A stretch of 64,000 bases of DNA from JAZOTM01 sp045657625 (GTDB lineage: Bacteria; Bacillota; Clostridia; Lachnospirales; Lachnospiraceae): positions 186,001 to 250,000 of the forward strand of contig JAZOTM010000030.1 in NCBI GenBank assembly GCA_045657625.1, in the 5' to 3' direction. Position 1 is the stretch's first letter, and each line of letters opens with the position of its first letter. Made by a program: the position numbers and the translations under genes. The notes beneath the pieces were generated by a model. It was not told the DNA's origin and did not search any database. It worked only from the letters and a program-made list of their open reading frames with translations. Positions 40,897 to 49,280 of the stretch are shown here, one piece after another.

Positions 40897-41950
40897 CACA
40901 AACCTCATTCTGTACGGAGCTGGTTATTGTGGGTATATGGTGGCGGATTTGCTGTTGGAACAGGGCATCCATCCCCTTTGTTTTTTTGATCGGAAGGAAG
41001 AAAAACAAGGAAAGAATTGGGAAGGAATCCCCATTCAAAAACCGACTTATGTGGAAGATGCAACGGTGGTGGTTACCATGTTGACCAAAGGAGCCCTCTA
41101 TGCGTCGATTGCCACGTTTTTAAAACAACTTGGCTTTTCACGTGTTAGCCATATTTATGATTTACAGAATGAGGCGGCTATTTTTAAAAACCAAAAACTG
41201 GTATTGATTCCCAAGCAGAACCTTGTGGCATCTCATGCAACAGACTATGCATGTGTGGAGAAACATTTGGCGGATGCGGAGTCTAAGAAGGTTTTACAAG
41301 GAATCTTAGCGTTTCTGCAGGGAAACGTGGATGCAGAGATTCCGTGTCATGCAATCCAAGAACAGTATTTGGATTTGTCCCTGTATCGTCCTTTGGATGA
41401 GGAAATCGTTGTGGATTGCGGTGGTTTTAAAGGAGATATTTTAAGATTTTTTGTGGAACAAAGAGGTCTAGCATGGAAACAATATCATCTGATTGAACCG
41501 GATGCTGCATATGTCTCTTTTATCAGAGAAAATATACCGAAGGAACAAAGTGCGAAAGTACAGCTGTATCAGAGGGCGGTCAGCAATCAACATGATTTTT
41601 TGAAGATAAAAAATTATGGAAATGAAAATTCGGTGGTGACAGAGGAGGGTTTGCAGCAGGTAGAGGCATGGCCCTTGGATGATTTTTTGGAGCAGTGTAC
41701 CCTGTTAAAAATCGATACCGAAGGATATGAAAAAAAAGTCCTGCAGGGAGCAACACAACTCATACAACGCAATCGGCCGGTTATTGCCGTGGCGGCGTAT
41801 CATACAGAAACAGAATTTTATGAAATTTGGCAATACATAGAAGAACTGGTAACAGATTATGTTTTTTATTTGAGAAGTTATATGAATTTTCAGGAATCCA
41901 TTCTTTATGCAGTGCCGAGGGAGCGATGTATTCATGAGAATGTTAAATAA
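40865..41950 (+). CDS. Second FkbM-family methyltransferase
   Basis: Predicted SAM-dependent O-methyltransferase, 361 residues or 357 if the ATG at 40877 is used (better spacing to GAGG at 40861). N-terminal module LILYGAGYCGYMVADLLLEQG with FFDRKEEKQG and GIPI corresponds to that of the first FkbM protein. FkbM domain: VVDCGGFKGDILRFFVEQ, LIEPDAAY, WPLDDFLEQ, LLKIDTEGYEKKVLQGATQ and the end FYLRSYMNFQESILYAVP. It overlaps the TPP enzyme gene by 32 bp and the aldo/keto reductase gene by 17 bp. Two O-methyltransferases suggest a product with more than one methoxy group. Confidence 0.87.
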   Translation: MKKSMQISWNNTNLILYGAGYCGYMVADLLLEQGIHPLCFFDRKEEKQGKNWEGIPIQKPTYVEDATVVVTMLTKGALYASIATFLKQLGFSRVSHIYDLQNEAAIFKNQKLVLIPKQNLVASHATDYACVEKHLADAESKKVLQGILAFLQGNVDAEIPCHAIQEQYLDLSLYRPLDEEIVVDCGGFKGDILRFFVEQRGLAWKQYHLIEPDAAYVSFIRENIPKEQSAKVQLYQRAVSNQHDFLKIKNYGNENSVVTEEGLQQVEAWPLDDFLEQCTLLKIDTEGYEKKVLQGATQLIQRNRPVIAVAAYHTETEFYEIWQYIEELVTDYVFYLRSYMNFQESILYAVPRERCIHENVK

Positions 41951-42896
41951 GAAGCAGTTAGAAATATCTCAAATCGGACTTGGAACCGGGCGTTTTGGTA
42001 CTCTGGTGGAGAAAGAGTTTGCCTTTGTCATGATGGATTATTTTGTAGACCACGGAGGAAATCTGCTGGACACGGCGCGTAATTATTATGAGTGGGTGGA
42101 AAATGGAAGAGGCATGAGTGAAAAAACCATTGGCGAGTGGATGGAACAGAGAAACTTGCGAAACAAAATGGTGATTTCTACCAAGTGCGGCGTTTCCAAT
42201 CAGGGAAAAATTTTTACCCCGAATTTGTCAAAAGAGAATCTGCTGGAGGAGTGCAAAGAAAGCAAAGAAGCTCTTCGCACCGATTATATAGATATTTATT
42301 TATTGCATAGGGATGAACCGGAAAGACCGGTAGAGGAAATTGTAGAAACCTTGCAGGTGTTGGCGGAGGAGTCGAAAGCCAGGTTTTTAGGAGTGTGCAA
42401 TTGGAGCACAGAACGTGTAAAAAAGGCAGATGCCTATGCGAAGAGTCATGGGTTGCGTGAAATTGAAATCGTGCAAACCTGGTGGTCCATTGCTGCATAT
42501 ACGGAAAAGATGTGGAACGATCCTACAACTACGGGAATGGATGGAGCCATGTATCAGTATTTGTTAGGTCAGAATAAATGGGCCATGGCTTACACTTCAC
42601 AGGCAAAAGGCTTTTTTCAAAAGGCCATTCAACAGGGCCTGGATCAAATTCCGCCATTTTTAAAAGAGCGTGTTGCTACGGAAGAAAATATAGCGCGTCT
42701 GCAGGAGATAGAACGATATTGCAAGGAAAAAAACGTGTCTCCGACAGCAGCAGTAAATGGCTATATCACCCAGAATGATTTAGAGGGTGTGGCGCTTGTG
42801 AGTTGTTCTAAAATGGAGCAATTAGAAGACATTATGACACATGCCTCGGTAGAAATTGAAAAGGAATGGATTCGAAAATTTGACCCACGGGAGTAG
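41934..42896 (+). CDS. Aldo/keto reductase
   Basis: NAD(P)H-dependent carbonyl reductase, 320 residues, TIM barrel. The catalytic tetrad is present: Asp in LLDTARNYY, Tyr in that same segment, Lys in ISTKCGV and His in IYLLHRDEP. The cofactor-binding region near ALVSCSKMEQLEDIM is less like the usual C-terminal motif. Start at ATG 41934; a second Met two codons on is equally possible. It lies inside the sugar cluster, so reduction of a keto group on a nucleotide sugar or a branch is likely but unproven. Confidence 0.87.
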   Translation: MRMLNKKQLEISQIGLGTGRFGTLVEKEFAFVMMDYFVDHGGNLLDTARNYYEWVENGRGMSEKTIGEWMEQRNLRNKMVISTKCGVSNQGKIFTPNLSKENLLEECKESKEALRTDYIDIYLLHRDEPERPVEEIVETLQVLAEESKARFLGVCNWSTERVKKADAYAKSHGLREIEIVQTWWSIAAYTEKMWNDPTTTGMDGAMYQYLLGQNKWAMAYTSQAKGFFQKAIQQGLDQIPPFLKERVATEENIARLQEIERYCKEKNVSPTAAVNGYITQNDLEGVALVSCSKMEQLEDIMTHASVEIEKEWIRKFDPRE

Positions 42897-42905
42897 AAAA
42901 GACAG

Positions 42906-44195
42906 ATGAAAAAGGTGACGATTATTGGGGCGGGATGCGCCGGATTAGGGGCAGCCTATCGCTTGAAAGAAGCAAATGTATCCAGTGTGATTTATGAAAA
43001 ACAGGACACCTATGGTGGTTTGTGTCGCAGCTTACAAAAAGAGGGATATACCTTTGATACCTTTGCGCATATGAATTTTGAAAAAAATCCTTATGTGGTT
43101 TCTTTGCTGGAAGGAAAAACGGAGTATGAAACCCACGCGCCGGAGGCGATGAATTATTATAAAGGGTTGTGGGTGCGAAATCCGGTACAGACGAATTTAA
43201 ATGGTTTGTCAGAAGCGGAGCAGCAGGAAGTGATTCGTGGCTTTGAACAGCGAAAAGAACGACCGGTAAAGACCTATGAGGATTGGTTGCTTTGCAATTA
43301 TGGTTCGTATTTCACAGAACATTTTCCGGCGGCTTACACCAGAAAATATTGGACGGTGGAGCCGAAACAATTGGAACCCAAATGGATTGAGGGCCGTATG
43401 TATGTTCCTACCTTAGAAGAACTTTTAGAGGGCGCCAGAAGAAAAGATACCCCTAATGTGCATTATTCCAAAGAAATGCATTATCCACAGAAAGGTGGAT
43501 ATCAGAAGTTTCTTTCTTTTTTAAGTGAACAAACAGAGATTCACTATCAAAAAACTTTAAAGAAAATAGATGTAGAGCATAAAACTATCTATTTTCAAGA
43601 TGGAACGGAAGAATCTTATGAGGAATTGATTTCCACGATGCCTTTGCCGGAATTGATTGCTGCCATGGAACAAGTGCCGGAGGAAATAAAAACCTACGCG
43701 GAAAAATTGGATTATACTTCCGGGGTGATTGTATCCATTGGGATGAAAGACAAGCATCGTTCTCCGGGACTTTGGTTTTATATTTATGATGAAATGTTTT
43801 TGGCTTCCAGAGTATCGGCTCCGGATTATGAGACCAAGGAAAATGTACCGCAGGGAAAATCTTCCCTACAGGCAGAGGTGTATTTTTCAAAGTATAAACC
43901 CAGAACCATGTCGCTGGAAGAAATTGGAAAACGCGTGATACAAGACTTGGTAGAAATGGATGTATTAGAGGAATCCGCAGTGGAAGTTGTGGATGTACGG
44001 GAAGAAACCTATGCAAATATTATGTTTACACCGGATATTTATGAAGCGCGCGAAGCTGTGCGACAATATTTAAATACCAAGGGGATTTATACAGCGGGAC
44101 GATTTGGTACCTGGGATTATTTATGGACCGGTACCAGTATATTAAATGGAAAACAGGTGGCCGAGGAACTCCTCAACCACCTATCGGAAAATTAG
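42906..44195 (+). CDS. FAD-dependent amine-oxidase/UDP-galactopyranose-mutase-like protein
   Basis: 429-residue flavoprotein. N-terminal FAD motif VTIIGAGCAGLGAAYRLKE (about 4-22) with EKQDTYGGLCRS, the YPQKGGYQKFLSFL segment in the middle, and the C-terminal FAD-binding TKGIYTAGRFGTWDYLWTG. The FAHMNFEK and WVRNPVQTNL regions recall UDP-galactopyranose mutases and related glycan-cluster FAD proteins. It may be a sugar mutase or oxidoreductase; the exact reaction is open. Last gene of the sugar cluster, ending 7 bp from the convergent apbE. Confidence 0.82.
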   Translation: MKKVTIIGAGCAGLGAAYRLKEANVSSVIYEKQDTYGGLCRSLQKEGYTFDTFAHMNFEKNPYVVSLLEGKTEYETHAPEAMNYYKGLWVRNPVQTNLNGLSEAEQQEVIRGFEQRKERPVKTYEDWLLCNYGSYFTEHFPAAYTRKYWTVEPKQLEPKWIEGRMYVPTLEELLEGARRKDTPNVHYSKEMHYPQKGGYQKFLSFLSEQTEIHYQKTLKKIDVEHKTIYFQDGTEESYEELISTMPLPELIAAMEQVPEEIKTYAEKLDYTSGVIVSIGMKDKHRSPGLWFYIYDEMFLASRVSAPDYETKENVPQGKSSLQAEVYFSKYKPRTMSLEEIGKRVIQDLVEMDVLEESAVEVVDVREETYANIMFTPDIYEAREAVRQYLNTKGIYTAGRFGTWDYLWTGTSILNGKQVAEELLNHLSEN

Positions 44196-44202
44196 TACGT
44201 AT

Positions 44203-45219
44203 TTAGTTCTCCGTGAGATGAAAATAATCTTCTGCACCGGAACTGAAGGTATAAGTCTGTTCCTGATCTAAAAAAATGGCTTCGACGCCGTCGATTGTTT
44301 CGATGAGAGCGAGGCCTTTTTCTTTGCCTAAAAGAAAACAAATGGTGCTCAGGGCATCCCCGTCTACGGAGTTCTCTGAGAGAATGGTGACACTCAGTAG
44401 GTCGTTTTCTACCGGATAGCCGGTGCTTAAATCCAGAATGTGATGATACAGGGTATCTTCGAGGTAGAAGTAACGCTGGTAAACACCGGAGGTGACTAAG
44501 GATGCATCTTCCACGGATAGATAGGCATCTGCTTCACCGCCATCCGAGAAGGGTTTTTGAATGCCTACCTGATAAGTGTTTCCATTTTTTTTCGGGCCTA
44601 CGGTTAGTACATTGCCGCCTAAGTTGATAATTCCTTCTGTGATGCCGTTTTCCTGCAGGTAAGCTTTCATTTGATCGGCAATATAACCCTTAGCCAAACC
44701 GCCCAAATCGATTTTAGTACCGGCGGTTTCGATGCGGGCAGTATTTCCTTGAATGGAAATGGCGTCATCGTTGATGGTGGAAATGGCTTCTTCCAGCGCA
44801 GCAGAATCCGGTAAAGTAGCATCGTCGGAAGTGAAATCCCAAAGATCAGTAAGGGCACCGCAGGTGATTTGAAAGACGCCTTCGCTTAAAGCAGCATAGG
44901 TTTTTCCTATCTGTAAAAGCTCAATGGTCTCGTCGTGTAGGGTGATGTATTCCCCGTTGCCGGCGGCTTCATTTAAGATGGAAATATCGCTTTCCGGAAT
45001 AGTGTTGCTAAAATAGGTTTCATAGGTCTGGGCCAGTTCCATGCATCCATCCAGGTACTCGTCAGAGGTTTGACTATAGAGGGTGACGGAAATAACCGTA
45101 TCAAAATAGAAACCGGTTTTTGTCCTGGTGGTAGGAAGGCCACAGCCGGAAATAGTAAGGATATTTGTAATAAAAAAACACAAAATCAGTGGTTGTAACA
45201 ATTTTTTTCGCATATTCAT
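44203..45219 (-). CDS. apbE: ApbE FAD:protein FMN transferase (lipoprotein)
   Basis: Attaches FMN from FAD to Thr in extracytoplasmic proteins such as RnfD and RnfG. 338 residues: lipoprotein signal ending LTISGC with acylated Cys26, then the ApbE domain. Family motifs: DTVISVTLYS, ESDISILNEAAGNGEYITL, IDLGGLAKGYIADQMKAYL, INLGGNVLTVG, HILDLSTGYPVENDLLSVTI and SVDGDALSTICFLLG (metal Asp). Own promoter: TGGTCA-17-TATAAT on the minus strand (45254-45226). It is alone on the minus strand, but its target proteins are encoded in the rnf operon about 17 kb away. Confidence 0.95.
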   Translation of the reverse strand: MNMRKKLLQPLILCFFITNILTISGCGLPTTRTKTGFYFDTVISVTLYSQTSDEYLDGCMELAQTYETYFSNTIPESDISILNEAAGNGEYITLHDETIELLQIGKTYAALSEGVFQITCGALTDLWDFTSDDATLPDSAALEEAISTINDDAISIQGNTARIETAGTKIDLGGLAKGYIADQMKAYLQENGITEGIINLGGNVLTVGPKKNGNTYQVGIQKPFSDGGEADAYLSVEDASLVTSGVYQRYFYLEDTLYHHILDLSTGYPVENDLLSVTILSENSVDGDALSTICFLLGKEKGLALIETIDGVEAIFLDQEQTYTFSSGAEDYFHLTEN

Positions 45220-45225
45220 AGGTGT

Positions 45226-45254
45226 ATTATAATAAAAGATGATTTTTTTGACCA
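45226..45254 (-). promoter_or_regulatory. Promoter of apbE
   Basis: On the minus strand: TGGTCA (45254-45249), 17-bp spacer, TATAAT (45231-45226). The -10 is 6 bp from the start codon, so the transcript would begin at or just inside the first codons; an ATG two codons on (45213) or a nearly leaderless mRNA must be considered. Confidence 0.5.
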
Positions 45255-45339
45255 GTTATGATAAAGTAAGTACCGAAAGTATTTTAGGATGGGTGAATTC
45301 TATTTTAAAATATAAGCTAGAAAATAAGGTGAGATAAAA

Positions 45340-46167
45340 ATGGAAAAAAAGAGAGTAATCGTGAAAATCGGTTCATCTTCCCTGCAACATGAAGAAACAG
45401 GGGCGATGGATTATCATAAAATGGAACGTTTGGTACGTGAACTTTGTGATATGAGAAACAGAGGAATGGATGTGTGTCTGGTTTCCTCGGGGGCAATTGC
45501 TACCGGACGTCGTACTTTGGGAATGACGGAACGGCCGAAAAAGATTGCTGAAAAACAGGCATTGGCTTCTATTGGACAGGCAAAGCTGATGATGACTTAT
45601 CAGAGATTGTTTGCAGAGTACAACCAGGTAACAGGACAGGTGCTTATGACCAAAAACACCATCACGGATGATGTTTCCAGAAAGAATGCACAGAATACTT
45701 TTGAAGAATTATTCCGTATGGGTGTGATTCCCGTCGTGAATGAAAATGATACCATTTCCACCTTCGAAATGCAGTTTGGTGACAACGATACTTTGTCTGC
45801 TATGGTGGCAGCCATTACCGGCGCAGATCTTTTGATTTTGCTTTCGGATATTGATGGGCTCTATACGGATGATCCACATAAAAATCCCAATGCAGAATTG
45901 GTAAGAGTGGTTGAAAAATTAGATGAGCATTTTTATATGATGGCAAAAGATACCACCGGTTCAGATGTGGGTACCGGAGGAATGGCTACCAAATTAAATG
46001 CAGCAAAAATTGCAACATTATCCGGAACAGATATGATCATTGCCAATGGAAAGGATGTATCTATTTTACATGCTATTATGGAAAACGATTACGTAGGTAC
46101 TCTTTTTCAAGCAAATTATGATGAGTATTTTTATGTGCCGGATTACATTCGAGAAAGTATAGGATAG
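45340..46167 (+). CDS. proB: Glutamate 5-kinase
   Basis: First step of proline synthesis: phosphorylates glutamate. 275 residues, amino-acid-kinase fold: VIVKIGSSSLQHE (about 5-17), VCLVSSGAIATGRRTLG (about 45-61), the VIPVVNENDTIS loop, FGDNDTLSAMVAAITGADLLILLSDIDGLYT (broken here across conserved turns), and VGTGGMATKLNAAKIATLSG. It lacks the C-terminal PUA domain of E. coli ProB, as often in Firmicutes. proA is not in the window. Ribosome site AAGGTGAG 7 bp upstream. Confidence 0.97.
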   Translation: MEKKRVIVKIGSSSLQHEETGAMDYHKMERLVRELCDMRNRGMDVCLVSSGAIATGRRTLGMTERPKKIAEKQALASIGQAKLMMTYQRLFAEYNQVTGQVLMTKNTITDDVSRKNAQNTFEELFRMGVIPVVNENDTISTFEMQFGDNDTLSAMVAAITGADLLILLSDIDGLYTDDPHKNPNAELVRVVEKLDEHFYMMAKDTTGSDVGTGGMATKLNAAKIATLSGTDMIIANGKDVSILHAIMENDYVGTLFQANYDEYFYVPDYIRESIG

Positions 46168-46185
46168 AAAGTTAGGTTAGTAAGA

Positions 46186-46413
46186 ATGAATATGGAAGAA
46201 CGCGTAAAGCGCATTAATGAACTTTACCACAAATCTCAAGCAGAAGGATTGACAGAGGCGGAAAAAGAAGAGCAAGCGATGCTTCGTCAGGAATACATTG
46301 CCAGTATCCGTGGTAATTTAGTAAGTCAGTTAAATAGTATCACCATTGAAAATCCGGATGGTTCAAGAGTGAATTTAGGAGAAAAATATGGGAAAAAAGG
46401 AAATAAGAGCTGA
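46186..46413 (+). CDS. DUF896 small protein (YnzC-like)
   Basis: 75-residue helical-hairpin protein of family DUF896, of unknown biochemical role (B. subtilis YnzC is the best-known member). Conserved pattern: EERVKRINELYHKSQAEGLTEAEKEEQ at the start and LRQEYIASIRGNLVSQL next. The end overlaps the 5-formyl-THF cyclo-ligase gene by 26 bp out of frame. Confidence 0.92.
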   Translation: MNMEERVKRINELYHKSQAEGLTEAEKEEQAMLRQEYIASIRGNLVSQLNSITIENPDGSRVNLGEKYGKKGNKS

Positions 46414-46939
46414 TTATCTGGAAAAAAGAAAGAAATTTCCGGCAAAAAAATTACAGGATGAATCCTTGTTGATTGCAAAACGTGTGTTAGCAATGAAGGA
46501 GTTTAAAGAAAATCCATATATTTATGCATATATGCCCTTGCCTTATGAGGCGGATGTCCGTCCGATTATTCAAGCGGCATTGAAGATGAAAAAACGTGTG
46601 GCGTTACCAAAAGTACGAAACGGAGTCATGAACTTTGTGGAATATCATTGGAACGATCCTTTGGAAGAGGGACCCTTTCATGTGTTGGAGCCCCGCTCGA
46701 ATCAGTATGTACACTGGAATCAAGCCTTTGTATTGACCCCCGGGGTCGTCTTTGACAAACATGGCAATCGCTATGGTTATGGAAAAGGATATTATGATTC
46801 TTATTATGCAATTCATCCGGAATTGTTACGTGTAGGTATCGGTTTGAGCTGCCAAGTACATTTTGGTAAATTAAAAACAGAGCCTACCGATAAGGAATTG
46901 GATTATCTTGTGACAGCCAAGCAGGTGCTGTCTTTTTAG
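46388..46939 (+). CDS. 5-formyltetrahydrofolate cyclo-ligase
   Basis: ATP-dependent conversion of 5-formyl-THF to 5,10-methenyl-THF (MTHFS family, YgfA/YqgN). 183 residues with YAYMPLPYEADVRPII and the signature GVVFDKHGNRYGYGKGYYDSYY (shown in part: GNRYGYGKGYYD). Start overlaps the DUF896 gene. Followed 26 bp later by miaB. Confidence 0.95.
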   Translation: MGKKEIRADYLEKRKKFPAKKLQDESLLIAKRVLAMKEFKENPYIYAYMPLPYEADVRPIIQAALKMKKRVALPKVRNGVMNFVEYHWNDPLEEGPFHVLEPRSNQYVHWNQAFVLTPGVVFDKHGNRYGYGKGYYDSYYAIHPELLRVGIGLSCQVHFGKLKTEPTDKELDYLVTAKQVLSF

Positions 46940-46965
46940 TAGAGTTAGTAGGAGTAATATAAGAA

Positions 46966-48408
46966 ATGTTATTAGAGAAATTAAGAAAACGGGCTATGGA
47001 AGAGGCACCGGGAGAAGAACCGGCTCGCCAGTATTTCTTCATGGAATTAGCCAAAGAATATGTGGCATATTATGCGGGAAAAAAAGGAGCTCCGTTGACA
47101 TACCATGTGGTGACTTTTGGATGTCAGATGAATGCCAGAGATTCTGAAAAACTAAAGGGAATTTTAAATGAAATCGGTTATGTGGAAGCAGAAGATGAAC
47201 ATGCAGATTTTGTTTTGTATAATACTTGTACCGTTCGAGAAAATGCCAACAATAAAGTATATGGCAGATTAGGATATTTACAGGGATTAAAGAAGAAAAA
47301 TCCTTATATGAAAATCGGTTTATGCGGTTGCATGATGCAGGAACCGGAGGTAGTTGAAAAATTACAGAAGAGCTATCGTTTCGTGGATTTGATTTTTGGA
47401 ACTCACAATATTTACAAGTTTGCAGAACTTGTGGTTGCAATGTTTGAGTCCGGTAAGATGACCATTGATATTTGGGAAGATACGGATAAAATCGTGGAAG
47501 ATTTGCCGGTGCAGAGAAAGTATTCTTTTAAATCCGGAATCAATATTATGTTCGGTTGTAACAATTTCTGTACTTATTGTATTGTACCTTATGTCAGAGG
47601 TAGAGAACGAAGCCGTGATCCAAAGGACATTGTGCGTGAAATTGAGAACCTGGTAAAAGATGGTGTAGTAGAAGTGATGCTTCTTGGACAAAATGTAAAT
47701 TCCTATGGAAAGAATTTTGAAGAACCATTTACTTTTACAGATTTGTTGCGTGAAGTAGAAAAAATCGAAGGATTGGAGCGTATTCGTTTCATGACTTCCC
47801 ATCCAAAGGATTTGTCAGATGATTTAATTGATTTTATGGCAGAGTCCAAGAAATTATGTCATCATTTGCATTTGCCTCTTCAGGCAGGGAGCAATGAACT
47901 CTTAAAGAAAATGAACCGTCATTATACCAAAGAACGTTATTTGGATATTGTACGTAAAGTAAGACAGGCTGTGCCGGATATGGCAATTACCACAGACCTA
48001 ATCGTAGGATTCCCGGGAGAAACAGAAGAGGATTTCCTAGAAACACTTGCTGTGGTAAAAGAAGTAGAATATGACAGTGCCTTTACCTTTATTTATTCCA
48101 AGAGAACCGGAACACCTGCTGCGACTATGGATAATCAGGTGCCGGAGGATGTGGTAAAGGATCGTTTTGACAGACTGCTTCAGGAAGTACAGACCATTGC
48201 CGCTAGAAAAGCCATGGCTCTGGAAGGCAAGGAAGAAGTGGTTTTGGTTGAGGAAATCAACCGTCAGGATGACAGTTTGGTAACCGGTAGGCTTTCCAAT
48301 AATGCAGTGGTACATTTCCCTGGAACCGCTGATTTAATTGGAAAACTGGTTTCTGTAAAAATCACAGAATGTAAGGGATTCTATTATTTGGGAGAAATGA
48401 GTGCATGA
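46966..48408 (+). CDS. miaB: tRNA-2-methylthio-N6-dimethylallyladenosine synthase MiaB
   Basis: Radical SAM methylthiotransferase acting on A37 of tRNAs reading UNN codons. 480 residues. N-terminal UPF0004 domain with three cluster cysteines: TFGCQMNARDSE, NTCTVRENA and GLCGCMMQ. Radical SAM motif CNNFCTYC in the middle. C-terminal TRAM domain with VTGRLSNNAVVHFPG. The N-terminal about 35 residues before the domain are common in Firmicute MiaB. Overlaps the next gene by 4 bp. Confidence 0.98.
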   Translation: MLLEKLRKRAMEEAPGEEPARQYFFMELAKEYVAYYAGKKGAPLTYHVVTFGCQMNARDSEKLKGILNEIGYVEAEDEHADFVLYNTCTVRENANNKVYGRLGYLQGLKKKNPYMKIGLCGCMMQEPEVVEKLQKSYRFVDLIFGTHNIYKFAELVVAMFESGKMTIDIWEDTDKIVEDLPVQRKYSFKSGINIMFGCNNFCTYCIVPYVRGRERSRDPKDIVREIENLVKDGVVEVMLLGQNVNSYGKNFEEPFTFTDLLREVEKIEGLERIRFMTSHPKDLSDDLIDFMAESKKLCHHLHLPLQAGSNELLKKMNRHYTKERYLDIVRKVRQAVPDMAITTDLIVGFPGETEEDFLETLAVVKEVEYDSAFTFIYSKRTGTPAATMDNQVPEDVVKDRFDRLLQEVQTIAARKAMALEGKEEVVLVEEINRQDDSLVTGRLSNNAVVHFPGTADLIGKLVSVKITECKGFYYLGEMSA

Positions 48409-48782
48409 GAAAATTGACGCGGAAAGAGATAAAAGTATTCGTTGCTGCTTTGGCGGGATGTGTGATTCTTTTATTTCTTTCCCGTTTTTTGCTGTTTGGC
48501 CCAAAAGGAAATGAAGTAGTCGTTACCATACAAGGAGAAGAATACGGACGATATTCTCTGACTGGAGATACAGAAGTGGTGATTTCCTATGGTTCCTACG
48601 AAAATACCTTGGTGATTACCGATGGATATGCAACGGTGACGGATGCAAATTGTCAGGATTTGTTGTGCGTATATCAGAAAAAAATATCCAAGGTTGGGGA
48701 AACCATTATTTGTTTGCCCCATGAACTTGTGATATCCATAGAAGGGGAGGAAGCAGCAACATTGGATGCTGTGACAAACTAA
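48405..48782 (+). CDS. NusG domain II protein (EetA-like)
   Basis: 125 residues: one N-terminal membrane helix (about 8-30) and an extracytoplasmic NusG-II domain (VVVTIQGEEYGRYSL, TLVITDGYATVTDANCQDLLC, ISKVGETIICLPHELVISI). The pair of NusG-II and Gx-transporter genes occurs in Listeria and lactobacilli as eetA-eetB, part of flavin-based extracellular electron transfer, and in Clostridia near flavinylated proteins. The direct function of the protein is not known. ATGA overlap with miaB. Confidence 0.83.
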   Translation: MRKLTRKEIKVFVAALAGCVILLFLSRFLLFGPKGNEVVVTIQGEEYGRYSLTGDTEVVISYGSYENTLVITDGYATVTDANCQDLLCVYQKKISKVGETIICLPHELVISIEGEEAATLDAVTN

Positions 48783-49274
48783 ATGAAAGCAAAAGTATCG
48801 TATTTAGGCGTATTTTTAGCATTGGCACTGATCCTTTCTTATGTGGAGTCTTTGGTTCCGTTTTTTTATGGAATACCGGGGATGAAATTGGGGTTGGCAA
48901 ATTTAGTAACGGTATTTGCCTTCTATTATTTGGGACCCAAGGAAGCGGCTATGTTATCTTTTGTCCGAGTGCTTTTAGCCGGGGTCTTGTTTGGAACCGG
49001 TTTTAGCATTTTATATAGTGGAGTAGGTGCTATTTGCAGTTATTTCATGATGTATGTTCTTTTTAAAAGAAATGTACAGGTGCTGTTTGTGAGTGCCTGT
49101 GGAGGGGTGCTTCACAATTTGGGACAATTTTTTGTTGCACTTTTCTTTATTCGAAGTTCGTATTTGTATTATTATTTGCCGGTATTATTATGTGGCGGAT
49201 TTTTAACCGGAGTGATCATTGGGTTATTGGCGCGAGGTGTATTCTCTCGTTTGCCAAGAAACCGGGAAGGGTAG
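48783..49274 (+). CDS. Gx transporter / heptaprenyl-diphosphate-synthase component I family (EetB-like)
   Basis: 163-residue integral membrane protein with about five hydrophobic helices, resembling S components of energy-coupling transporters: YLGVFLALALILSYVESLVPFFYGIPGMKLGLANLVTVF is the conserved front segment (only partly quoted here: PGMKLGLANL), followed by FVRVLLAGVLFGT and LHNLGQF. It starts with no gap after the NusG-II gene. Often mis-annotated as a prenyl synthase; the more likely role is membrane partner of the preceding protein. Confidence 0.83.
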   Translation: MKAKVSYLGVFLALALILSYVESLVPFFYGIPGMKLGLANLVTVFAFYYLGPKEAAMLSFVRVLLAGVLFGTGFSILYSGVGAICSYFMMYVLFKRNVQVLFVSACGGVLHNLGQFFVALFFIRSSYLYYYLPVLLCGGFLTGVIIGLLARGVFSRLPRNREG

Positions 49275-49280
49275 AGTAAT

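Noticed and set aside
28211..44195. Sugar cluster as a recent mobile island
   Set aside because: No integrase, transposase, tRNA or direct-repeat ends were seen, and base composition by eye is like its neighbours; transfer cannot be supported from the sequence alone.
45249..45316. Promoter for proB using TTGACC near 45248
   Set aside because: No -10 at an acceptable distance; TATAAG at 45311 has no matching -35. The proB promoter could not be settled.
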